Below, one piece after another: positions 57,312 through 64,000 of a stretch of 64,000 nucleotides of DNA. The notes beneath the pieces are model-generated. The model had not been told where the DNA came from. It saw only the letters and a program-made list of their open reading frames with translations, and did not search any database. The stretch comes from Streptomyces sp. NBC_01454 (GTDB lineage Bacteria; Actinomycetota; Actinomycetes; Streptomycetales; Streptomycetaceae). The DNA is taken from contig NZ_CP109460.1 of NCBI RefSeq assembly GCF_036227565.1, positions 1,860,001 through 1,924,000 of the forward strand, read 5' to 3'. A program made the translations under genes and the position numbers. The stretch's first letter is position 1; every line of letters begins with the position of its first letter.

Positions 57312-58541
57312 ATGCCGAAGATCCCCAAAGGGCGGCGCGTAGGCCAGGCTGCAGTGAACGCGCTGCGCACGCTGCTTGAGGAGCACGATCACATCGTGCA
57401 GGAGATATCCGGGCAGAACGACTTCGGTGAGGACTTCTACGTCACCTTCACCGATGACGGGGACGTCACCAGCGACACGATCAAGGTCCAGGTCAAAGGA
57501 GGGGACAGCTGGCGTCGGGGAAACGGCTACGCGGTGCCTGTCGACCGGCACCGCGACACCTGGTCAGAGGGCAACATCCCCGTCTACTGCGTGGTGTACG
57601 ACCCGAGCAACAAGAACCTGTGCTGGGCAAACGCCACTCAACAACTTCGCCGCTTCGGCTCCTTCAACGCACCACGCTTCATCGGGATCAGCCCCAATGC
57701 GGTGCTGGACGACACCACCATGGACTCCTTCGTCGCCCAGGCACGCCGCTATGTCGGACGCTATCGGGGCCGGCAAGCCGTGCTCACCCATCTCGGAGAA
57801 ATGTCCGGAACGGAATTCGATCCAGCAGATCACGTTCTGCACTTTGTCAACGGCGACGACGATGACCTCATCTTCTGGAAGCGCCCAGGCGACGCAGTGG
57901 CGACGCTGCTGCTCAGCGCCCAGGAATGGGAGCCAGCTTGGGTCACCCTGGAGTCGCTGATGCGCTCCGAGCTTTCTATGCCGGAGGACTGGAAAGGCCC
58001 CGGGACCCTGGACCCTGATCTGTGGACAGCCGAGGACCTGGGGCTGAGCCGATCCGAGATCATGTGGGCGGCTGCGTGCTTCGCCTCCACCCGGCAGGCC
58101 GACGAAAGCCCGGGAGACGAAATCGTCGAGTGCGAGGGATGCCCCAGTTGCACAGGGGAGGAACCCAAGGAACACGGCAGGATCGAAGCAGACGTCATCC
58201 ATGCATACGTGCTCGCCCGTATACTCGACCGGATCGACACCGAGCCAGACCTCGTGCTGCGCTCCGTTCACGCGATGCGCACAGAGAGCTCTCTGGAACC
58301 GGACATCGTCGCCGAGCTCGGCTCCCTCGAGACCGACCCACGTGTCGTCCGCCAGGTGAACAGGCTCAGCCGGGCAACGGTGGAAACGGTGGACGACCTC
58401 GAGCCGGAGGCATACCGGCTGGCCATCCTCTATCTCATCCATCGCATCTACGTCGGCGGCCCCTCGCTCCCTCTCGACGAACAGGTCCGCATCGTCTGGC
58501 GTATCCCCGAACCCACGACACCCGTGTCACGGCCTCGATGA
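57312..58541 (+). CDS. DUF4365-like putative nuclease with C-terminal unknown region
   Basis: 409 aa. The first 150 residues look like DUF4365, a PD-(D/E)XK nuclease-type domain: GQNDFGEDFYV with Asp41, then TIKVQVKGG with Gln60-x-Lys62 as the active-site pair, and IPVYCVVYDPSNKNLCW, VGRYRGRQAV. The rest is unrecognised, acidic and contains Cys274-x2-Cys277-x2-Cys280 (CEGCPSC), a possible metal site. ATG 57312 has GGAGAG upstream. Less GC-biased than its neighbours and lying between att-like repeats, so it is probably transferred cargo; DUF4365 proteins are frequent in defence islands. A target is not known. Confidence 0.7.
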   Translation: MPKIPKGRRVGQAAVNALRTLLEEHDHIVQEISGQNDFGEDFYVTFTDDGDVTSDTIKVQVKGGDSWRRGNGYAVPVDRHRDTWSEGNIPVYCVVYDPSNKNLCWANATQQLRRFGSFNAPRFIGISPNAVLDDTTMDSFVAQARRYVGRYRGRQAVLTHLGEMSGTEFDPADHVLHFVNGDDDDLIFWKRPGDAVATLLLSAQEWEPAWVTLESLMRSELSMPEDWKGPGTLDPDLWTAEDLGLSRSEIMWAAACFASTRQADESPGDEIVECEGCPSCTGEEPKEHGRIEADVIHAYVLARILDRIDTEPDLVLRSVHAMRTESSLEPDIVAELGSLETDPRVVRQVNRLSRATVETVDDLEPEAYRLAILYLIHRIYVGGPSLPLDEQVRIVWRIPEPTTPVSRPR

Positions 58542-59085
58542 ACGCAAACCAGAGTGTCCAGCAGCCCCTTCTTCAGAGAGGGGAACCGCACCCGGACCAT
58601 CACCGTGAGCGTGCGTGCCTGACGGCGATGCCATCGGCCGCACCCTCTGCAGACGTGCCACAACGTGCCAGTAACGGTGGTAGGTAGCGGTCAACGTAGG
58701 GACTCGGACGGCCTGCCGGCCGATAGCCCACACGGACGTCTCCCCAAGACAGCGGCCACGCATGTACCCAAGTGCCCCCTGATTCTCAAGCTTTCGAGCG
58801 CGGGGGCGATCCCCGTCACCCGCTGCATAGTTGACGCCCAGGTCGGAGATCTGGGCCTTGCCTGTGCCCCTGATGCCCAGGGTTTGCGGCGGATCAATTC
58901 ATCGTCGACTGCGGCTTCCCAGACGGTCTTGAGCAGCCGGTGGGAATGGCCCCGGTCGTGGCAGTCCCTGTGGTCGACAGCCGCTCGGTTTGCCGGGTGC
59001 GGATGCGATGTGCGGTGGCTCGTCGAGGTCCCGAAAGTCTCCGGTGCGCGGAACTCATGGCGGCCGGGCCTATTACATTGCAGGG
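58542..59085. other. Scar region with att-like core C
   Basis: 544 bp without a supported gene. It contains core C at 58781-58826 and GTGCC-type short repeats near 58654-58670 that recall the flanks of copies A and B. Frames here are short. Confidence 0.55.
58781..58826 (+). repeat. Degenerate tRNA-Gly 3'-end copy C
   Basis: GATTCTCAAGCTTTCGAGCG then CGGGGGCGATCCCCGTCACC and CGCTGCA; compared with core A it has one inserted base and several substitutions. The following ATAGTTGA is shared with copy A. Marks the junction between the DUF4365 and DinB-like modules. Confidence 0.7.
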
Positions 59086-59679
59086 ATGAGCACCAGGTCC
59101 CTGGACAACCCGCAGGCACTGCGGATCGCCAACGGGTACTTCGACGAATTCCTCAGCCGAATCCCGGACGAAGCCTGGGAGCTGCCCACGCCCTGCAACG
59201 AATAAAACGTCCGTGACCTGGTCCGACACGTGACCAGTGGGCACATCGCCCTGGTCCGTGCACTGCACCCCGACATGTCCGCGGACGAGCCGGCAGCAGC
59301 GGGCTCGGACGACGAGGTGGCAGACACCTGCCGCCTGTGGGCATCGAAAGCACAGGCCTCAGTCGAGGCGCCAGGAGTGCTGGAACGCACGGCACGCCAC
59401 TCGTCGCTCGGCGAGATGACCGGCGACTCCCTCACCCTCATCCGGTGGGGCGATGTGTGCGTCCACGCCTGGGATCTGGCCCAGGCCATCGGCGCGGACT
59501 TCGCCCCCGACCCGGAACTGGCCCTCGCAGCGCTGGAGTGGCTGGTCCCCTTCTCCCGCGGCCTCAGTTCCGCCGGGCTCTTCGCCGAAGCCTCCGACCC
59601 TGGCCCCGACACCGGCCCCTTCACCAGGGTTCTCGTACTCACAGGACGCCTGCCCAACGCACACCGCGCGCTCGGTTGA
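59086..59679 (+). pseudogene. DinB/TIGR03086-like gene split by a nonsense codon
   Basis: Full-length frame of 198 codons resembling the mycothiol-dependent maleylpyruvate isomerase N-terminal/TIGR03086 metal-binding family: ANGYFDEFLSRIPDEAWELP with TPCNE, then NVRDLVRHVTSGHIALVRAL with a metal-type His, and WGDVCVHAWDLAQAIGAD with a second. A TAA at 59203-59205 interrupts the frame exactly where the family normally has Trp (TPCxEW-NVRDL), with no frameshift. A downstream GTG at 59230 would miss the first helix. Most likely inactive. Confidence 0.75.
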
Positions 59680-59768
59680 TGCTCGTGCCGGCTATGCCGT
59701 AAACAGCCCGTACAGGGACCGCCGCCTTCATCACCGATCGGCAGTCAGAGGCGCTACGTCACACGCGT

Positions 59769-59947
59769 CGCGAGCGTGCGTGCCCCATCCGTGCCCTTCA
59801 GCCCGGTCAACAACAGTCACGAGGGGGCACAACCGGGCACCACCGGATGATGCAGGAAGCAGCGTTTCCCCAGGCCAGCGATGGGTGATCAGCCCAGACC
59901 CCGGTGATTCCCAAGCTCAGAGCGCGGGTTCGATTCCCGTCACCCGC
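59769..59947 (+). repeat. 179-bp direct repeat, copy B
   Basis: Partner of 56779-56957. Its core B (59906-59951) ends CACCCGCTCCA, exactly as expected for a tRNA-Gly(CCC) 3' end with encoded CCA, so it is the best-preserved copy; it again lacks the 5' half. Both copies include TGCCCCATCCGTGCCCTTCA in the left flank. Confidence 0.85.
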
Positions 59948-60138
59948 TCCACGCAGGAGCCCCAGGTCAGCGGCCTGGGGCCTACTCATTGAGAAGCCAC
60001 TTGACGGGCCGAAGCCGTTACACCGTGTACATCAAGCCCGCACTACGTGTATATCTCGCCATTCTCCCGGGATGCGTTGCCCCTCCTGGCCGGCACCCCC
60101 ATTCTGGAGCGTTCGCCACCAGCACCAAAGGGGGACAG

Positions 60139-63100
60139 GTGAACGTGCCGCGCCGTGCCGCTAACGATCCTGACGTCATTGGACAGACCACTGGTCTGAT
60201 CGGTTTCCTCAAAGAGGTCGTACAAAGCAGCCATAACCGTCTACGTGATGACCGCCGTTCACGGGAGCGCCTGTGGCTGGCCGACCTGCCGGCTTCCGTG
60301 CACCGTCCGTCGGACCGGGCCGATGGGCTGTTGCTCACCCTCGACCACGTACCGCAAACCGCACCACCGCCCCCACCGGAAGTGTTGGAGGGGTGGGTGT
60401 CCGCTGAGCAGTGCCAGGATGCGAACGGCGGTGATCCGGCGCTCGCCATCGAGGGTCCGGGGCAGGAACTCGCGCGCACCGGCGATAGCCCGCAGCCGCG
60501 GGGGGAAGAAGCGGGGGATCGCACCGTCCGCCGGGAGGAAGCGGCTGAAGTGTTGCGGGCCTACGGTCCTTGGCTCACACGGTGGCGACGTTGGGCGGAG
60601 CGGGAGCGTGCGGAACGGGCTCTTCGGGAGCTCTACGAGCAGGTCTACCACTGGCACCAGAAGTTGACCCAGCAGGACGATCAACTCGAACTTGTTTTGG
60701 CTGCTGGCCTCTTGACTTGGAGAGACCCACGCGGTGACGCCGTGCATCGCCACGTACTCACCCACCGGGTGGAGACATCTGTAGACCGTAAGACTGCCCG
60801 GCTCGTGGTCCGGCTGACGTCCGAAGGAGCCGTGCGGCTTGAGGATCAAGCGTTCCTAGACACCGATGACGGCTGGGCCTCCGAGCGTTCGGCTGCGCTC
60901 GCGGAGGATATCGCCGCCCAGTCACTGCATCTGCTCAGTCAGGAGGTCCTGGAGCAGCTGACCCAGTGGCAGGACCGGGCACTGCAGCGACCGGTTTCGT
61001 TCAGCGCCGAATGGCAGCCGCCACGCGAGCCCGAGCCAGGCGCGCGCCTCACCTACGCTCCGGCGCTCGTACTACGTCCACGGGACCGCAACGCCCTGTT
61101 GAGCTTCTACGACCGGATCGCGGACAGCGTAGCTTCCGAAGGGCATGCACCCTTGGGGCTGGCACAGCTGGTGCTGCCCCTGAACTCCGAGGAACGTGCG
61201 AGCTGGAACGACCGCGAGATCCCGCCGCTTTTCGGGGACGACCCGCTCTTCCCCGGAAAGACGAACGAGCGGCAACGCAGTGTGCTGCGACGGCTGGAAC
61301 ACGACACGGGCGTGGTGGTGCAGGGACCGCCGGGCACCGGCAAGACGCACACGATCGCGAATTTGGTCTCCGCCTTGCTTGCCCAAGGTCAGAGAGTTCT
61401 GGTGACCAGCGCCCGCGACCAAGCTCTAACAGTGCTACGGGACAAACTCCCTCCCGCTGTGCGTGACCTGTGCGTGCTCTTGCTCAGCTCGGTGCGCCAA
61501 GACGGGGCGGACGAGCTGGAACGCACGATCAACTCCCTTACCGACCAGGTGGCCACGAGCGACCCCGAACAGTTACGGGACGAGATCCGTCGGCTTTCGG
61601 CACGCCGGGAAGAGGTGCGGGGCAGGATCAGCGCGCTCACGGAGCAAGTGATCGCGGTGCGGGAGGCAGAGGTCTATCGGCACCCGGAAATCGCTCCGGG
61701 ATATGCCGGCACCCTGGCCGCGATCGTCCAGCGCGTCATCGATGGCACCGAGCGCTACTCCTGGATCGGCCTGGTTCCGGACCAAGGGCAGGCCGCCTCT
61801 GTCCCGCCCCTGTCTCCCGCGCAGGCCGTGGAACTGCTCAGTCTGCTGCGCGAGGGTGCCGCCGAGCTACGCGCCGAAGGCACTCTGCCTGATCCGGCCT
61901 CTCTCCCCTCCCCGGAAGACCTGGCCGATGCACTCGCGGCCAGCTGCATCACCAATGACGGTCTGTCTGCCGAGGAGGCTGCCATCCGCGACGACCTCGC
62001 CCGGCTCGACGCCTCCGTCACCGACGAACTCGCCTCGCTCGCGGGTACCTGCCGCACGGCTCTTCATCACCTCGGCCTGCCACCGTCGGCCAGGCAATGG
62101 GATACGGACAAGTGGATCACCAAGGCCCTATCCGACAGGCTCTCCCGCGACGGCCTCGCCCTATGGCAGCGGGTTTCCGACGCGGAAGCTCAGCTCGACG
62201 CCATCAGGCGGCAGGTGGACGGGCAGGGCATGAAGCGCGTCCACCTGCCTGAGCGGCTCCCCGCCGACCGAGCCGATGAGATGCTTGCAAGAGGAATCGC
62301 CTTGCGCGAGCATCTCGCCTCGGGCGGCAAGCTGCGCGCTCGCGGCAGCCTCCGCGTTGCGAAGGCGCAGAAAGCCGCTCAGGATCTTCTGGACACGTGC
62401 ACCGTCAGCGGCCACTCACCCGAAACGCTGGAGGACGTCGAGGCTGTCCTCGCCCACCTGAGCGCCCACTCCACGGTTGCCACGCTCGCCGAACGCTGGG
62501 CCCAAGCCGGAGCCCCCATTCCCGAAGGACGGACTGAACTCCGTGTGGCCGCACTGGCTGAGGCCCACGCCCGCCTGACGCACGTCGGCGCGTTCGGCGC
62601 GTCCCGTGAGCACATCGACGAACTGCTCGTGCGTCACGATCTGCACATCCCTCTCACATCACGTACGGCGTGGCAGGAGTTCATCAACGCGCTATCCGCT
62701 CTCTCCAGCCGCCGGACCGCAGACGAGGCCACCACCCGGCTTGCTGGATGGGAAGAACAACTCCGCACCCCAGTTGAAGGCTCTCGCCCCGCCGCAGAAG
62801 CACTGGCCGCCGCCCAGGCAGTCCGGGAGCGGGACACTGACCGCTACGCCAAGGAACTCGGCGCATTGCGGGAAGCGCATCGGCGTGAGCATCGCCGGCG
62901 CCGATGTGATGTGCTTCTGGGCGGCGTTCGTGCGGCGCACCCTCTGCTCGCCGACGATCTGGCGCAGAACCCCGACAACCCTGCGTGGGAAGCTCGGCTG
63001 GACTCACTGGCCGAGGCGTGGGCCTGGGGAGCCGCTTCCGCCTTCGTGCGTCGTCAGCGATCACATGGGCGCGAACGTCACCTTGAAGGCGAGCTGTCCC

Positions 63101-64000
63101 AGTGTGAAGGGAACCTGGAGTCGCTGACCGGCGAACTTGCTGCCACTTGGGGCCGGTTGCATTGCCTTGAGCGTATGACTCAGGAGCAGCGGTCTGCCCT
63201 TCAGGCGTACCGCAACCACATGGCCTCGTACGGTAAGGGAAAGGGCCGCAACGCGGGCCGCTACCGTGCTGCAGCGCACGACGCCATGAAGACGGCGCAG
63301 GGGGCGGTACCCGCGTGGGTCATGCCCATCTCACAAGTCGCCGAGACGGTACTTCCCCAGCGGGACGCGTTCGACGTGGTCATCGTCGACGAGGCCAGTC
63401 AGGCAGGAATGGACGCCCTGTTCCTGCTGTGGCTCGCTCCGCGCGTGATCGTTGTCGGGGACGACAAGCAGTGCGCGCCCCCGGTCAGCGGCATGGGCCG
63501 CACACAGGCGATCCACGATCGGCTCGTCTCCCACCTGCCGGATATGCCGCCGATGCTGCGCACGCTCTACGGCCCCGCGACCAACCTCTACCAGTTGCTG
63601 TCCACCTTCTTCCCGAAGGTGATCCGACTGGAGGAGCACTTCCGGTGCATGCCCGAGATCATCGGCTGGTCGTCGCAGACCTTCTACAACGACAAACTTC
63701 AGCCGTTGCGCCAGTACGGCGGTGAGCGTCTCAACCCTCTCGTGACCCACTTCGTCGATGGAGCCATAGCCCAGGGGCGCGACAGCCGGCTCCGCAACCC
63801 GAAGGAAGCCGAGGCCGTCGTCGAGTGTCTGGCCCAGCTCGTGGAAGACCCTGCCTACCGGGACAAGACCATGGGGGTCATCACCCTCCAGGGACCGATC
63901 GGGCAGGTCAAGCTCCTGGAACAGCTGATCAACACGCGCATTCCGGCCCCAGTACGCGAGCGCCACAAGATCCGTGTAGGCAACCCGGCGTCGTTCCAGG
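60139..64000 (+). CDS. Large Upf1-like superfamily 1 helicase (partial, runs off window)
   Basis: At least 1287 residues, open to the right edge. N-terminal ~380 residues include LWLADLPASV and an Arg/Glu-rich helix region, no known domain. Walker A VVQGPPGTGKTHTIANLVSA has Lys402; Walker B VVIVDEASQAGMDALF has Asp1084, then VVGDDKQCAPPV (motif III-like) and LEEHFRCMPEIIGWSSQTFY. This order is AAA_11/AAA_12 of Upf1-like helicases, with a ~680-residue, largely helical insert between A and B. GTG 60139 (GGGGGA upstream) or GTG 60145 may start it. Codon 479 is TTA (61573-61575), implying bldA dependence. The C-terminus, where nuclease domains would sit in defence relatives, is outside the window. 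Confidence 0.8.
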   Translation, partial: MNVPRRAANDPDVIGQTTGLIGFLKEVVQSSHNRLRDDRRSRERLWLADLPASVHRPSDRADGLLLTLDHVPQTAPPPPPEVLEGWVSAEQCQDANGGDPALAIEGPGQELARTGDSPQPRGEEAGDRTVRREEAAEVLRAYGPWLTRWRRWAERERAERALRELYEQVYHWHQKLTQQDDQLELVLAAGLLTWRDPRGDAVHRHVLTHRVETSVDRKTARLVVRLTSEGAVRLEDQAFLDTDDGWASERSAALAEDIAAQSLHLLSQEVLEQLTQWQDRALQRPVSFSAEWQPPREPEPGARLTYAPALVLRPRDRNALLSFYDRIADSVASEGHAPLGLAQLVLPLNSEERASWNDREIPPLFGDDPLFPGKTNERQRSVLRRLEHDTGVVVQGPPGTGKTHTIANLVSALLAQGQRVLVTSARDQALTVLRDKLPPAVRDLCVLLLSSVRQDGADELERTINSLTDQVATSDPEQLRDEIRRLSARREEVRGRISALTEQVIAVREAEVYRHPEIAPGYAGTLAAIVQRVIDGTERYSWIGLVPDQGQAASVPPLSPAQAVELLSLLREGAAELRAEGTLPDPASLPSPEDLADALAASCITNDGLSAEEAAIRDDLARLDASVTDELASLAGTCRTALHHLGLPPSARQWDTDKWITKALSDRLSRDGLALWQRVSDAEAQLDAIRRQVDGQGMKRVHLPERLPADRADEMLARGIALREHLASGGKLRARGSLRVAKAQKAAQDLLDTCTVSGHSPETLEDVEAVLAHLSAHSTVATLAERWAQAGAPIPEGRTELRVAALAEAHARLTHVGAFGASREHIDELLVRHDLHIPLTSRTAWQEFINALSALSSRRTADEATTRLAGWEEQLRTPVEGSRPAAEALAAAQAVRERDTDRYAKELGALREAHRREHRRRRCDVLLGGVRAAHPLLADDLAQNPDNPAWEARLDSLAEAWAWGAASAFVRRQRSHGRERHLEGELSQCEGNLESLTGELAATWGRLHCLERMTQEQRSALQAYRNHMASYGKGKGRNAGRYRAAAHDAMKTAQGAVPAWVMPISQVAETVLPQRDAFDVVIVDEASQAGMDALFLLWLAPRVIVVGDDKQCAPPVSGMGRTQAIHDRLVSHLPDMPPMLRTLYGPATNLYQLLSTFFPKVIRLEEHFRCMPEIIGWSSQTFYNDKLQPLRQYGGERLNPLVTHFVDGAIAQGRDSRLRNPKEAEAVVECLAQLVEDPAYRDKTMGVITLQGPIGQVKLLEQLINTRIPAPVRERHKIRVGNPASFQ

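Noticed and set aside
59906..59951. A complete tRNA-Gly gene at core B or A
   Set aside because: Only the part from the anticodon loop to CCA is present; no D-arm, no 5' acceptor strand or anticodon 5' arm precedes it.

Overview
The window is chromosomal DNA of a Streptomyces-type actinomycete. The evidence is very high GC in almost every gene, frequent GTG starts, many hairpin terminators that mostly lack a U-tract, and a run of genes recognisable from Streptomyces: whiI, the heme genes hemE/hemG/hemQ, fadA-fadB, dxs, xylFGH with a rok7B7-like regulator, an ngcEFG-like sugar transporter, acnA and an HTH-MurA fusion. The species cannot be named from the sequence.

Layout. 0-9.2 kb: zapE-type ATPase, a two-gene ABC transporter, a Pth2-domain protein, a darcynin/NmrA pair facing a LysR regulator, and a three-gene set with a DUF692 (MNIO) enzyme and a TIGR04222-type membrane protein. 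9.2-18.4 kb: secreted alpha/beta hydrolase, hemG-hemQ operon, a thiolase, a CoA-disulfide-reductase-like flavoprotein, hemE and a DUF3000 gene. 18.6-27.9 kb: whiI behind a sigma-WhiG-like promoter, RNase D, a PepSY lipoprotein, the fadAB beta-oxidation operon, a NYN/PIN-like protein, and a MarR-controlled flavin monooxygenase/DUF3237 pair. 28-36.9 kb: amino-acid permease, dxs, xylFGH and the ROK regulator. 37.2-47.3 kb: ngcEFG-like ABC importer (no ATPase of its own), a large secreted GH92 mannosidase and aconitase. 47.5-55.9 kb: methyltransferase, MarR plus MFS exporter, an ECF41-like sigma factor behind its own signature promoter, a second MFS protein, a DUF1648/GntR operon and the HTH-MurA gene.

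From 56 to 64 kb the character changes. A frameshifted tyrosine-integrase fragment is followed by four copies, intact to decayed, of the 3' half of a tRNA-Gly gene. Two of these sit in an ungapped 179-bp direct repeat 2,990 bp apart. Between and after them lie a DUF4365 nuclease-like protein, a nonsense-split DinB-like gene and a very large Upf1-like helicase that runs off the right edge and carries a TTA codon. This looks like an accretion of integrative-element scars with defence-type cargo, and it is the best place in the window to look for an undescribed system.

Several candidate operators were found: MarR inverted repeats, a dre-like DasR site, a LacI-type site, a LysR dyad, an unassigned perfect dyad before acnA, and a dyad before xylF. 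All were found by eye and all need testing.
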